Below are positions 37,621-46,575 of a DNA stretch of 64,000 nt, piece by piece. Positions within the stretch are counted from its first letter, which is position 1, and every line of letters begins with the position of its first letter. The DNA comes from Pinisolibacter aquiterrae (GTDB taxonomy: Bacteria; Pseudomonadota; Alphaproteobacteria; Rhizobiales; Ancalomicrobiaceae), in NCBI RefSeq assembly GCF_019160155.1, contig NZ_JAFNIH010000025.1, forward strand, positions 186,001 to 250,000. The letters are read 5' to 3'. The translations under genes and the position numbers were made by a program. Under the pieces are notes generated by a model. That model had not been told where the DNA came from, searched no databases, and saw only the letters and a list, made by a program, of their open reading frames with translations.

Positions 37621-38909
37621 GCCGCGCCCCCGCCGTTCTGATCGTCGAGGACGACGAGATCCTCGCCGCCTCCCTCGTCACCCGGCTCACCCTGGAGGGC
37701 ATGCGCCCGACGCTCGCCACCACCTGCGAGGCGGCGATCGACGCCCTCGCCCGCATCCGCTTCGACGCGGTGGTAAGCGACATCCGCCTTCCCGACGGCT
37801 CCGGCGAGGACGTGTTCTGGTCGGAGCACGAACGGCTCGGCCCGACCCCGACGATCTTCACCACCGCCTTCGGCGACGTCGAACAGGCGGTGCGGCTGGT
37901 GCGGCTCGGCGCCAGCGACTACCTGCTGAAGCCCTATGATCTCGGCGCTCTCGTCACGCGCCTACGCGACCTCACCGAGGACGCCCCGGCCGGCCGCGAG
38001 ATGCCCGCCGGATCGGCCGCCATGGCGCGGGTCCTGACCGCGCTCGACCGCATCGCCGGAAACCGCGAGAACGTGCTCCTGACCGGCCCGACCGGGATCG
38101 GCAAACAGACCCTGGCGCGGCGCCTCCACGCCGCCTCCGGCGCCCCCGACCGCCCCTTCGTCACCGTCGAGGGCGCCGCCCTGACCGGCGCCGAGGGCGA
38201 ACGGCTGCTCTTCGGCGCGATCGAGGGCGGGGTCGAACACCAGGGCCTCCTCGACGACGTCGGCGAGGGCACGTTGTTGTTGGCGGAAGTCGGCGACGTC
38301 GCCACCGATTTCCAGCCGCGCCTGTCGCGGGTGATCGGCGAACGGCTGTGGCGCCCGCTCGGAGCCCGTGAGGAGAAGGTCTTCGCCGGCCGCGTGGTGG
38401 CGACCACCAGCCGGCCGATCGCCGAGCTTCTCGCCGACGGCACCCTGCGGCGCGACGTCTATCAGCGTCTGGCGGTGTTCGAGGTCGCGGTGCCGGCCCT
38501 CGCCGAGCGGCGCGAGGACATTCTGCCGCTGGCGCTCGGGCTCCTCGCCGATGCCGGCCGCCTGCGCGCCGACCTCGCCGGCCTCGCCTTCGCGGCCGAC
38601 GCCGAGGCGGCGCTGACCGCCTGGGACTGGCCCGGCAACATCCGCGAACTGCGCAATCGCATCGTCCGCGCGGTGACGCTCGCCGACCACCCCGAGATCG
38701 ACGCGGCCGCCCTCTTTCCCGACGTCGCGGTGCTCGAGGAGAGCGCCGATCACAAGCTCGAGGCGGCCCGGCGTGACGCCGAACGCCAGACCATCGAGGC
38801 GACGCTGGCGGAGAACAACGGCCGCATCGTCGACACCGCCAAGGCCCTCGGCATCTCGCGCGTGACCCTGTGGTCGAAGATGAAGCGGCTCGGGATCAAC
38901 AAGACCTGA
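37617..38909 (+). CDS. NtrC-type response regulator with degenerate AAA+ domain
   Basis: 430 residues. The receiver domain has phospho-acceptor Asp55 (VVSDIRLPD) and Lys105 (YLLKPYD). The AAA+ domain shows Walker A as GPTGIGKQ (157-164), but the sigma-54-contacting GAFTGA loop is missing: after ERLLFGAIEG the sequence runs directly to GLLDDVGEGTL, and Walker B reads LLLAEVGD (220-227) with Ala in place of the first acidic residue. A C-terminal Fis-type helix-turn-helix (NNGRIVDTAKALGISRVTLW) should bind DNA. It is coupled to the kinase (ATGA). It probably acts without sigma-54 remodelling, as a repressor or as an activator of sigma-70 promoters. Targets not known. Confidence 0.92.
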   Translation: MSRAPAVLIVEDDEILAASLVTRLTLEGMRPTLATTCEAAIDALARIRFDAVVSDIRLPDGSGEDVFWSEHERLGPTPTIFTTAFGDVEQAVRLVRLGASDYLLKPYDLGALVTRLRDLTEDAPAGREMPAGSAAMARVLTALDRIAGNRENVLLTGPTGIGKQTLARRLHAASGAPDRPFVTVEGAALTGAEGERLLFGAIEGGVEHQGLLDDVGEGTLLLAEVGDVATDFQPRLSRVIGERLWRPLGAREEKVFAGRVVATTSRPIAELLADGTLRRDVYQRLAVFEVAVPALAERREDILPLALGLLADAGRLRADLAGLAFAADAEAALTAWDWPGNIRELRNRIVRAVTLADHPEIDAAALFPDVAVLEESADHKLEAARRDAERQTIEATLAENNGRIVDTAKALGISRVTLWSKMKRLGINKT

Positions 38910-38994
38910 GCCCGAACGAGCGCCGCCGTCGACGGCGCCCGATTTCGAGCGCGCCGGCGACGGCGGGAGAGGAAGGTCGCGGAGGATCCGTCCG

Positions 38995-40824
38995 TCACTC
39001 CACGGTGACGGACTTGGCCAGATTGCGCGGCTGGTCGACGTCGGTGCCCATGAAGACGGCGGCGTGATAGGCCAGCATCTGGATCGGCAGCGCATAGACG
39101 ATCGAGGCGACTTCCGCCGGCATGTCCGGCAGGACGATCGTCTCCAGGATCGGCACCGAGGCGGCGGTGGCGCCCTTCTCGTCGGTGATCAGGATGATCT
39201 TGCCGCCGCGCGCCGCCACCTCCTGCATGTTGGAAATGGTCTTCTCGAAGAGCTTGTCGTGGGGCGCGATCACGACGACCGGCATGGTCTCGTCGATGAG
39301 CGCGATCGGCCCGTGCTTCAGCTCGCCCGCCGCGTAGCCCTCGGCGTGGATGTAGGAGATCTCCTTGAGCTTCAGCGCGCCTTCGAGCGCGATCGGATAA
39401 TTCGATCCGCGCCCGAGATAGAGCACGTCCTCGGCCTTGGAGATTTCACGAGCGATCTTCTCGATCTTCGGCTCGAGCCGAAGCACGCGCCCCATCAGCC
39501 CCGGCAGATCACCGAGCGCGCGCACCAGCCGGCGCTCGTCCTCGGCGGAGAGGACGCCGCGCGCCCGGCCCGCCGAGACCGCCAGCGACGCCAGCACCGA
39601 GAGCTGGCAGGTGAAGGCCTTGGTCGAGGCGACGCCGATCTCCGGACCGGCCAGCGTCGGAAAGATCGCCTCGGATTCGCGTGCGATGGTCGAGGTGGTG
39701 ACGTTGACCACGGCGGCGGTGTGCTGGCCTTCGGCCTTGCAGTAGCGCAGGCTCGCCAGCGTGTCGGCCGTCTCGCCCGACTGCGACACGAACAGCGCCA
39801 GACCGTTCTTCGGCAGCGGCGGCTCGCGGTAGCGGAACTCGGAGGCGACGTCGATCTCGACCGGCAGCCGCGCCCACTGCTCGAACCAGTATTTGGCGAC
39901 CAGACCGGCGTAATAGGCGGTGCCGCAGGCGACGATCGACAGCCGCTCGAGCTTCGCCCAGTCGAACGGCAAGGCGATCGGCAGGCGGATCCGCGACTCG
40001 GAGAGATCGAGGTAGTGCGCCAGCGTGTGGCCGACGACCTCGGGCTGCTCGTGGATCTCCTTGGCCATGAAATGGCGGTAGCTGCCGCGATCGACCTGGA
40101 AGGCGGCGGCGGAGACCACCACGATCGGACGCTCGACGACGGCGTCGGTCTCGTCGTGGATGGTGGCGCCGGCGCGGGTGATCTCGACCCAGTCGCCCTC
40201 TTCCAGATAGGCGATGCGGTCGGTGAAGGGGGCGAGCGCGATGGCGTCGGAGCCCAGATACATCTCCCCCTCGCCCCAGCCGACCGCCAGCGGCGAGCCG
40301 CGACGCGCGCCGATCACGAGATCGTCGTGGCCGGGAAAGAGGAAGGCGAGCGCGAAGGCGCCGGTGAGCCGCTTCAGCGTCGCGGCGACGGACGCCGCAG
40401 GGCTCTCGCCGCGCGCCAGATGGAAGTCGACCAGTTGGGCGACCACCTCGGTATCCGTCTCCGAGGAGAAGCGCTGGCCGGCGGCCTCCAACTCGTCACG
40501 CAGTTCCCGGAAGTTCTCGATGATGCCGTTGTGGACCACGGCGACGCGGGCGGTGGCGTGGGGATGGGCGTTGGCCTCGGTCGGCGCGCCATGCGTCGCC
40601 CAACGGGTGTGGCCGATGCCGATCAGGCCGGTGAGCGGTTCCTTGGCGAGACGGATCTCGAGATTGCGCAGCTTGCCCTCGGCCCGGCGCCGGGTCAGCA
40701 CCGACCCGGCCTCGAGCGTGGCCACGCCCGCGGAATCGTAGCCGCGATATTCGAGACGCTTGAGAGACTCGACCAGAAGGCCCGCGACGGGCTCCCGCCC
40801 GACGATACCGATGATGCCGCACAT
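38995..40824 (-). CDS. glmS: glutamine--fructose-6-phosphate aminotransferase (isomerizing)
   Basis: 609 residues. It starts MCGIIGIVG with the nucleophile Cys2, then the glutaminase domain (HTRWATHG; VVHNGIIENF) and two SIS domains (CGTAYYAG; VSQSGETADTL; GRGSNYPIALEGALKLKE). It makes glucosamine-6-phosphate, the entry to UDP-GlcNAc for peptidoglycan and LPS. glmU lies 129 nt upstream on the same strand. No glmS ribozyme or sRNA-type leader was recognised in the gap. Confidence 0.97.
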   Translation of the reverse strand: MCGIIGIVGREPVAGLLVESLKRLEYRGYDSAGVATLEAGSVLTRRRAEGKLRNLEIRLAKEPLTGLIGIGHTRWATHGAPTEANAHPHATARVAVVHNGIIENFRELRDELEAAGQRFSSETDTEVVAQLVDFHLARGESPAASVAATLKRLTGAFALAFLFPGHDDLVIGARRGSPLAVGWGEGEMYLGSDAIALAPFTDRIAYLEEGDWVEITRAGATIHDETDAVVERPIVVVSAAAFQVDRGSYRHFMAKEIHEQPEVVGHTLAHYLDLSESRIRLPIALPFDWAKLERLSIVACGTAYYAGLVAKYWFEQWARLPVEIDVASEFRYREPPLPKNGLALFVSQSGETADTLASLRYCKAEGQHTAAVVNVTTSTIARESEAIFPTLAGPEIGVASTKAFTCQLSVLASLAVSAGRARGVLSAEDERRLVRALGDLPGLMGRVLRLEPKIEKIAREISKAEDVLYLGRGSNYPIALEGALKLKEISYIHAEGYAAGELKHGPIALIDETMPVVVIAPHDKLFEKTISNMQEVAARGGKIILITDEKGATAASVPILETIVLPDMPAEVASIVYALPIQMLAYHAAVFMGTDVDQPRNLAKSVTVE

Positions 40825-40953
40825 GAAGGGTGAACCCTCTGTCGTTGAATCTGTTGCCCCGCTTCTATCCGAAGCCCGGCATTCGGGCGAAATCACATTC
40901 GATTGCGGAATGTGACGCGGCGCAACACGGCGCGGAGGCCGCCCGATCCCACC

Positions 40954-42303
40954 TCAGGACTTCGCGCGCGCCCGCGCCATCTTGGCACGGAACGACGCCG
41001 CCCAGCCGTCGATCGTGGTCTGGCGCCCGCGCGCGACCGCGAGCCCGTCCGCCGGCACGTCCTTGGTGACCACCGACCCCGACCCGACATAGGCCCCGTC
41101 GCCGATCTTGACCGGCGCCACCAGCGACGAGTTCGACCCGACGAAGGCGCCCGCGCCGATCTCGGTCAGATACTTGCCGAAGCCGTCGTAGTTGCAGGTG
41201 ATGGTGCCCGCGCCGATGTTGGCCTTCTCGCCGATGGTGGCGTCGCCGATGTAGGTGAGGTGGTTGACCTTGGCCCCGGCCGCCACCTTGCCGTTCTTGA
41301 TCTCGACGAAATTGCCGACGTGGACGTCGCGGCCGAGCTCCGCCCCGGGGCGGAGACGCGCGAAGGGGCCGACCGTCGCCCCCTCCCCGACCGAGGCGCC
41401 CTCGAGATGGGAGAAGCCGCGGATGCGCGCGCCGCTCGCCACCCGTACGCCCGGCCCGAAGACCACGTTCGGCTCGATCGTCACGTCCGGCTCGATCACC
41501 GTGTCGGCGGCGAAGAAGACGGTGTCCGGGGCGATCAGCGTGACGCCCGAGGCGAGCACCTCGGCGCGGCGGCGCGCCTGGAACACGCGTTCGCAGGTGG
41601 CGAGTTGAACCCGGTCGTTGACGCCGAGGAATTCCTCCTCCTCGCCCGCGACCGCGACCGCGACGAGCCCACGCCCATGGGCGATCTCGACCGCGTCGGT
41701 CAGATAATATTCGCTCTTGGCGTTGGCGTTGCCGATCGCCTCGAGGATCGACAGCGCGTGCCGGCCGGAGAGCGCCATGATGCCGGAATTGCAGAAGTCG
41801 ACGGCCCGCTCCGCCTCGCTCGCGTCCTTCTCCTCGCGGATGGCGACGAGACGGCCCCCCTCGGTGAGAAGGCGGCCGTAGCCGGTCGGCGCGGGGCTGT
41901 GGAAGCCGAGCACCACGACGTCGGCGCCGGCCGCGAGTTCGGCGCGGACCCGGTCGATGGTGGCGGGCGCCACCAGCGGCGTGTCGCCGTAGAGCACCAC
42001 CACGTCGTCGGCGCCGCGCGCGATCGCCGGCTTCGCCTGAAGCACGGCATGGGCGGTGCCGAGACGATCGGTCTGGACGAAGACCTCCTCGACGCCGGCC
42101 TTTTCGGCGACCTTCGCGACGGCCTCGGCGTTCGGGCCGATCACGGCGGCGCAGGCGGTCGCGCCGGCGGCGCGGGCGCAGGCGATCGCATGGGCGACCA
42201 TCGGCCGCGCGCCGACCTCGTGGAGCACCTTCGGCAGGCGGGAACGCATCCGGGTGCCCTCGCCGGCGGCGAGCACGATCGCGAGGAAGGAACGGTCGGT
42301 CAT
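40954..42303 (-). CDS. glmU: bifunctional GlcN-1-P acetyltransferase / GlcNAc-1-P uridyltransferase
   Basis: 449 residues. The N-terminal pyrophosphorylase domain has [18 protein letters not shown] and VLYGDTPLV; the C-terminal left-handed beta-helix carries hexapeptide repeats and the catalytic His region [20 protein letters not shown], with [12 protein letters not shown]. It catalyses the last two steps to UDP-GlcNAc. ATG 42303 has GGGGAGA 6 nt upstream. Likely first gene of a glmU-glmS operon. Confidence 0.97.
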   Translation of the reverse strand: MTDRSFLAIVLAAGEGTRMRSRLPKVLHEVGARPMVAHAIACARAAGATACAAVIGPNAEAVAKVAEKAGVEEVFVQTDRLGTAHAVLQAKPAIARGADDVVVLYGDTPLVAPATIDRVRAELAAGADVVVLGFHSPAPTGYGRLLTEGGRLVAIREEKDASEAERAVDFCNSGIMALSGRHALSILEAIGNANAKSEYYLTDAVEIAHGRGLVAVAVAGEEEEFLGVNDRVQLATCERVFQARRRAEVLASGVTLIAPDTVFFAADTVIEPDVTIEPNVVFGPGVRVASGARIRGFSHLEGASVGEGATVGPFARLRPGAELGRDVHVGNFVEIKNGKVAAGAKVNHLTYIGDATIGEKANIGAGTITCNYDGFGKYLTEIGAGAFVGSNSSLVAPVKIGDGAYVGSGSVVTKDVPADGLAVARGRQTTIDGWAASFRAKMARARAKS

Positions 42304-42502
42304 CGAAATCTCCCCGGGGCCGCCTCTGGGCCGACGTTCCGGGTTCGATAGCGCGGGCCGGCCGCCGGAACAAGGCCCCGGCCGGTCTCGGCCCGCCCGC
42401 CGTCCGTCGCGACCGCGTTCGGCTTCGAAAGCGCGGCGACGAAGATGATAGAATGAAACGACGAATCGGGCGGAACCCGACCACGCGAGACGGATCACCG
42501 AG

Positions 42503-43609
42503 ATGGATCGACCCGGCGACCCCGCCGCCCTCCTGGACGACGATGCGACCAACGGCGGCCTCGGGCTGGCGGTGTGGGGGTTCACCACGGTCGTCGCGGT
42601 GATTCTGGGGTTCGCGTCCTGGCAATACGCGCCGCCGCGTCCCGAAGGCGCGGAAGAGACGCGCGTCGTCGCCCTCCCCGCGTCGGACGAGATCACCGGC
42701 TCGATCGCCGTCGCCGAGCGTGGCGCGGGCGGTGTCGCGCCGGCCCGCGTCGTCGGCGGCAGCCGGATCACGCCGATGGCCCTGTCGCCGGGCGAATCCC
42801 CGGCCACCAGCCGCGACATCGATCAGTTGCGCGCCGAAATGCGCGACCTGCAACGGCGCATGGCCCAGATGGGCCTGTCCGGCGACGGTCTCTCGCGCCG
42901 CCTCGACCGGCTCGAGCAACGCCTGACGACGCTCGCCGCCGCCTCCGCGCCCGCCCCGGCGGCGACCACCGCGACCCCGTCCGAACCCGCGCACGAGGCC
43001 GCCGCCCCCACCGCCGCGCCGGCCACACCCGTCGCCGCGCGCGAGGCGGCGTCCCACGTCGTCGCGACCGGCGAGGCTGCGGCGGACGCGCGGCGCCTGC
43101 CGCAGCCCCGGCCGGAGAGCGATCTGCCGATCGTCACCGGCTCGCTGCCGCCGAAGCCCGCCGCCCCGGGCAAGGCCGACCGCCAGGCCCCGGCCCCCGC
43201 CGTCCCGTCGATCGAGACGGTGACGGTGAAGCCGCTCGCCTCCGCCGCCCAGCCACCCGCACCCGTGCCGGCGCCGGCGCCCGCTCCTCATCCCGCCCCC
43301 CACGCCGAGGCGAGCCCCGTCGCCGCGCCGACCGGGACGATCGCGGCGATCGATCTCGGCGGCTATCGCTCGCTGGTCTCGCTCAAGAAGTCGTGGTCGG
43401 ACCTGACCGAGCGCTATACGGAATTCGGCAACGGTATCGAGGCCTTGGCGCGCCTGCGCGAGACCGACACCGGCATGGAGGCGCGGCTGGTCGCCGGCCC
43501 CTATCCGAGCCAGAGCGACGCCGCCAAGGCCTGCATCCGCCTGCGCGCGCTGGGTGTGACCTGCGCGGTGACCGGCTTCACCGGCCAACCGCTCGCGGCG
43601 ATCCGCTGA
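42503..43609 (+). CDS. membrane-anchored protein with SPOR-like C-terminal domain
   Basis: 368 residues. Short cytoplasmic N-terminus, one membrane helix (about 21-42), a coiled-coil patch (about 108-145, [19 protein letters not shown]), a long Ala/Pro-rich linker to about residue 280, and a compact C-terminal domain with [15 protein letters not shown] and [20 protein letters not shown], which resembles SPOR. SPOR domains bind denuded peptidoglycan, often at the septum. The architecture is usual for alphaproteobacterial cell-envelope proteins. Exact target unknown. Confidence 0.75.
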   Translation: MDRPGDPAALLDDDATNGGLGLAVWGFTTVVAVILGFASWQYAPPRPEGAEETRVVALPASDEITGSIAVAERGAGGVAPARVVGGSRITPMALSPGESPATSRDIDQLRAEMRDLQRRMAQMGLSGDGLSRRLDRLEQRLTTLAAASAPAPAATTATPSEPAHEAAAPTAAPATPVAAREAASHVVATGEAAADARRLPQPRPESDLPIVTGSLPPKPAAPGKADRQAPAPAVPSIETVTVKPLASAAQPPAPVPAPAPAPHPAPHAEASPVAAPTGTIAAIDLGGYRSLVSLKKSWSDLTERYTEFGNGIEALARLRETDTGMEARLVAGPYPSQSDAAKACIRLRALGVTCAVTGFTGQPLAAIR

Positions 43610-43616
43610 GGCCGCG

Positions 43617-44351
43617 TCAGCCGATCGACGACAGGATCGGGAAGGTCTCGATCAGCCAGAACGACAGCCGCTCGATGCCGCCGGTGAGGAAGGCGATGCC
43701 GGTGAGGATCAGCAACACGCCGGTGATCTTCTCGACGAGCCCCATCTGCGCGCGGAACCGGCGCATCAGTCTCATGAAGGGCTGCGAGAAGGCCGCCGCC
43801 GCCAGGAACGGCACGCCGAGGCCGGCGGCATAGACGGCGAGGAGCATCGCCCCCTGCCCGACCGTCTCGCGGCTGGCGGCGACGCCGAGGATCGCGGCGA
43901 GCACCGGCCCGATGCAGGGCGTCCAGCCGAAGCCGAAGGCGATGCCGATGACATAGGCGCCGATCGGCCCGGCCGGCCGCCGCGCGACCTGGACCCGCGC
44001 CTCGCGATAGAGCAGCGGAATGCGGAAGACGCCGAGGAAATGGAGACCCATGACGATGATGGCGATGCCGGCGAGCGGCGCCAGCACGTCGAGATGCGAC
44101 CGGACCAGCGCCCCGAACACCGAGGCGGTCGCGCCCATCGCCACGAAGACCGTGGCGAAGCCCGCGACGAAGGCGAGCGCGGCGAGGAAGATGCGCCGCC
44201 GCGCCGCTTCCCATCCCGATCCCGTCATCTCGTCGAGACTGGCCCCGGCGATGAAGGCGAGATAGGGCGGCACCAGCGGCAGGACGCAGGGCGAGACGAA
44301 GGAGAGGAGCCCCGCGCCGAACGTGCCGAGCAGGGTGAGATCGGAAGTCAT
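43617..44351 (-). CDS. ccdA: CcdA-type thiol:disulfide transmembrane protein
   Basis: 244 residues with six or more membrane helices. The two redox cysteines are in SFVSPCVLPLVPP and GFGWTPCIGPVLAAI. CcdA/DsbD-beta proteins carry reducing equivalents across the inner membrane for cytochrome c maturation or periplasmic thiol reduction. ATG 44351 is chosen, since the family N-terminus starts there. It ends 7 nt from the convergent SPOR-like gene. Confidence 0.92.
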   Translation of the reverse strand: MTSDLTLLGTFGAGLLSFVSPCVLPLVPPYLAFIAGASLDEMTGSGWEAARRRIFLAALAFVAGFATVFVAMGATASVFGALVRSHLDVLAPLAGIAIIVMGLHFLGVFRIPLLYREARVQVARRPAGPIGAYVIGIAFGFGWTPCIGPVLAAILGVAASRETVGQGAMLLAVYAAGLGVPFLAAAAFSQPFMRLMRRFRAQMGLVEKITGVLLILTGIAFLTGGIERLSFWLIETFPILSSIG

Positions 44352-44548
44352 GGACGCAAAGTCTCCTCGGGCCTCTGCCGGGCGAACGGCGATGCGGGTC
44401 TCGCGGGCGTTCCTAGCGCGAAACGGCGATGCCATGAAATCACCTTCGCGCCAGTTCGCATTTGACCGATGGGAAGAGGACGGCATCGGCACACGCGGGC
44501 GGCCTCGCGGGCCTAAGGAGGAACCCCGGGATGGGGCCTGCCCCCGGC

Positions 44549-44577
44549 TTGACCCGGACCGAGCCCTCCCCTTATGG
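44549..44577 (+). promoter_or_regulatory. tRNA-Lys promoter
   Basis: TTGACC, 17-nt spacer, TTATGG; the transcription start would be about 8 nt before the tRNA. Confidence 0.55.
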
Positions 44578-44591
44578 TCCGGCCGCGCTGT

Positions 44592-44666
44592 GGGCCGGTA
44601 GCTCAGCGGTAGAGCACGTGACTTTTAATCATGTGGTCGCGGGTTCGATCCCCGCCCGGCTCACCA
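44592..44666 (+). tRNA. tRNA-Lys (TTT), integration site of the element
   Basis: A 75-nt cloverleaf with acceptor stem GGGCCGG/CCGGCTC, D-arm GCTCAGCGGTAGAGC, anticodon stem CGTGA/TCATG with loop CTTTTAA (anticodon TTT), T-loop TTCGATC, discriminator A and encoded CCA. Its 3' part from base 44620 is repeated at 50607-50654, so the gene was restored when the element integrated. Confidence 0.97.
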
Positions 44667-44667
44667 A
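44620..44667 (+). repeat. attL: left 48-bp direct repeat (tRNA-Lys 3' end)
   Basis: Runs from the last base of the anticodon 5' stem (GACTTTTAATC) through CCA plus one A. Identical to 50607-50654; the bases just outside differ (T versus C on the left side). Confidence 0.93.
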
Positions 44668-44730
44668 AAACACAAATAAAAACAATATGTTATTTGATTT
44701 CAGCGAAAGCACCTGCCTGTTGCTGCCCTT

Positions 44731-44751
44731 GGTGTCCGCATGGTGTCCGCA
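44731..44751 (+). repeat. left-arm direct repeats, likely integrase arm sites
   Basis: GGTGTCCGCA occurs at 44731-44740 and 44742-44751, spaced 11 bp (one helical turn). The same core appears several times at the right end of the element. Confidence 0.6.
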
Positions 44752-44806
44752 ATCCGGGAGTCCCTTTCCCCGCCGAGATTCCCGACGCAGCATTTCCCGA
44801 ACAACG

Positions 44807-44914
44807 ATGACGAGACCGAACTTCGCCGCCGTTCGGCGCGCCCTTGAGGAGGCCGGCGTCATCTTCGTTGTGGAGAATGGCGAAGGTACTGGGGTGCGGC
44901 TGAGGAAGGGGTGA
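44807..44914 (+). pseudogene. remnant: C-terminal tail of a small HTH regulator
   Basis: A 35-codon frame encodes FAAVRRALEEAGVIFVVENG followed by EGTGVRLRKG. This resembles the conserved tail of XRE-type helix-turn-helix regulators in alphaproteobacteria (R-A-L-E-A-A-G-V-x-F-I-x-E-N-G-x-G-x-G-V-R-L-R). The helix-turn-helix part is missing, so it is a fragment. A frameshifted relative lies at 50844-50939. Confidence 0.45.
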
Positions 44915-45035
44915 GGCTGACCACAGGCCCATGGCATATGCCTCCCGAAGCCAAGCCAGGAGGTGAAAACCCGACTCGACACCAACCGACGCGCGTGGTT
45001 CGATCGGCCTCACTTGCCCCAAGGAGCCGATGCAT

Positions 45036-45545
45036 ATGATCAAGCAGGCTGCGTGGACCTCGATCCCGATCATGTTGTCATTGGTTAGCCCCGTGGGAGC
45101 GGCGGGGTGGGTCTCATCTAGTTATGTGGACAAAATGACAGACGCCACGATATCCGAGGCTTCTATCCTGTCCTCTGACTATGTCGGGGTTCCGACCGGC
45201 CTTACACCGCCTAAGCTTGTTGTTTGGTGCGGCACAGACGGAGCAAGTATCGCAGTACAGGTCCCCATCCAGTATTCCGGACGAGGTATTTTAGGCCAAG
45301 TCCGAATTGGTAATTCTCAGGCTGAGAACATTGAGTTCACTGCAAGCGGCGGAACATTCTTCCCGAAAAAGACAGTTGGGCTGTTCGATAAGGATTTCGA
45401 AAGAAGGCTGATTTCATCTATCAAGTTGCCAAGCACAAAGAAAATTATATTTCTTATATTTTCTTATGTGACCATTCAGGCGCAATTCGACACGTCAGAC
45501 AATATTGCAGAGATGAGCAAGACAATTTCGCAGTGCATGAAGTAG
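45036..45545 (+). CDS. secreted TagO/VasI-like protein (element cargo)
   Basis: 169 residues. Signal peptide (AWTSIPIMLSLVSPVGAAG, cleavage near residue 22), then WVSSSYVDKMTDATISEAS, PKLVVWCGTDGASIAVQVPI, and a C-terminal IQAQFDTSDNIAEMSKTISQC. The order W-x-S-x-D, one central Cys after a hydrophobic strand and a final Cys resembles the TagO/VasI proteins linked to type VI secretion, but no T6SS gene is present. The match is weak. ATG 45036 is preferred to 45030 because AAGGAG is 9 nt upstream of it. The gene is strikingly AT-rich for this chromosome, so it was acquired. Confidence 0.65.
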   Translation: MIKQAAWTSIPIMLSLVSPVGAAGWVSSSYVDKMTDATISEASILSSDYVGVPTGLTPPKLVVWCGTDGASIAVQVPIQYSGRGILGQVRIGNSQAENIEFTASGGTFFPKKTVGLFDKDFERRLISSIKLPSTKKIIFLIFSYVTIQAQFDTSDNIAEMSKTISQCMK

Positions 45546-45583
45546 GCAAGCTATATTCATCACCAACATAGGTATACGTCAAC

Positions 45584-45946
45584 ATGACCCGTGCCCTACT
45601 CGCCCTTCCCTTTGCCGCCCTTCTCGCCGGGTGCGCCGCCGGAGGCATCATGGAGACCTACGGCAGCGTTTCAAAGGAGGTGATCGACACCCCCAACGGG
45701 ACGTTCTGGGTCTTCGACCGGCCCGACATCGGCAAGATCATGACGACGCCGAGCCCCGGAACGATCGCCGGCCCCGCGTTCCTTTCCGGTCTCACCCTCG
45801 GCATGGTCGTCACCGATCCCGTCCTCGCCTCGCATCAAGCGATTGCGAAGATGTGGTTCGAGAAGACCAACCGGAAGTGCGAGATCAAGACCAGCTTCGA
45901 GATTTGGCGGCCTGAATACGAGCATACCTACGTCTGCAAGACGTGA
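45584..45946 (+). CDS. small lipoprotein (element cargo)
   Basis: 120 residues. Signal peptide with lipobox LLAGC (Cys17), so it should be lipid-anchored in the periplasm or outer membrane. The mature part has NGTFWVFDRPDIGKIMTTPS, a Gly-rich hydrophobic segment (about 60-80) and two more cysteines (98, 118). It follows the TagO/VasI-like gene by about 40 nt on the same strand, so the two may work together. Family not recognised. Confidence 0.7.
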   Translation: MTRALLALPFAALLAGCAAGGIMETYGSVSKEVIDTPNGTFWVFDRPDIGKIMTTPSPGTIAGPAFLSGLTLGMVVTDPVLASHQAIAKMWFEKTNRKCEIKTSFEIWRPEYEHTYVCKT

Positions 45947-45949
45947 CCG

Positions 45950-46075
45950 TCACCCCGCCCGCCGCGCCGCCTGCGCTTCCCTCTCCTTCGCCACCGCATT
46001 GCGGTAAACCGAGTCGAGACGGCGAAGGATCGCCACTCGCGAGCAGGCCTCCGATTGTGAGGGACGGCACCTCAA
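45950..46075 (-). CDS. possible 41-residue protein or gene fragment
   Basis: On the minus strand the frame reads RPSQSEACSRVAILRRLDSV then YRNAVAKEREAQAARRAG before a TGA. Composition and codon use look protein-like (basic amphipathic helix). There is no ATG; TTG at 46075 is the best start, with no clear ribosome site. An upstream stop in frame lies near 46110. It may be the tail of a lost phage gene. Confidence 0.3.
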   Translation of the reverse strand: MRCRPSQSEACSRVAILRRLDSVYRNAVAKEREAQAARRAG

Positions 46076-46108
46076 GCCGACCCGCTTTGCTGATTGGCCA
46101 AATCGGCT

Positions 46109-46549
46109 TCAGGCTGCGACACCCCACCCGTCGGCGCTCCGATCCATCTTGATGTCGTCGGCGTCGACGGGATCGAGATCGGCGAGCCGTTCCAGAATCC
46201 AGCGGCCCGGCTTGTCGTCGTCGCTTTCCTCGAAGAGGATGCGGATCAGACGATCGGCCATGCCAGGAACCGGCTTCTTTCGCAGCCGCTCCCACCGATA
46301 GACGCCTTGTTCTTCGGCGCCGATCAGGTTCGCCAGCGCCTTTTGCGATTGGTCGAGATGCTTCCGCAGGAACCGGAACTCGGCACCGTCGATCCGCTTC
46401 GGGCTGCGTACGATGGCGCGTGCGATGGCTCGGTGAAGCCCTTCGACATCGTGAATCGACACGGCATCGCCGTAGGGGGTCGCATGGATCTCGTATCCGT
46501 TGACCAGGAACACGCGATCCAGGCCGCTGTCCGTATAGTGGTAGGTCAT
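46109..46549 (-). CDS. MqsA/HigA-like antitoxin with HTH domain
   Basis: 146 residues. N-terminal part NGYEIHATPYGDAVSIHDVE, then GLHRAIARAIVRSP and a helix-turn-helix with FRFLRKHLDQSQKALANLIG and VYRWER. This is the arrangement of antitoxins paired with DUF4258 toxins. The antitoxin should bind the toxin and repress the operon. It lies downstream of the toxin gene (gap 26 nt), the reverse order to many systems but usual for this type. ATG 46549 is chosen from the conserved start of the domain. Confidence 0.75.
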   Translation of the reverse strand: MTYHYTDSGLDRVFLVNGYEIHATPYGDAVSIHDVEGLHRAIARAIVRSPKRIDGAEFRFLRKHLDQSQKALANLIGAEEQGVYRWERLRKKPVPGMADRLIRILFEESDDDKPGRWILERLADLDPVDADDIKMDRSADGWGVAA

Positions 46550-46575
46550 GGCGAACACCTCATGCTTCCTCGAAC

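Larger units (their letters stand above)
44668..45035. other. left end of the element, non-coding apart from a gene remnant
   Basis: About 370 nt between tRNA-Lys and the first cargo gene. It holds two GTGTCCGCA repeats (44731-44751) and the remnant at 44807-44914; AAGGAG at 45021 is the ribosome site of the next gene. No other gene is seen. Confidence 0.5.

Noticed and set aside
40825-40953. glmS ribozyme or similar RNA control in the glmU-glmS gap
   Set aside because: The gap is only 129 nt and shows none of the conserved core of the glmS ribozyme, which is also unknown in this group.
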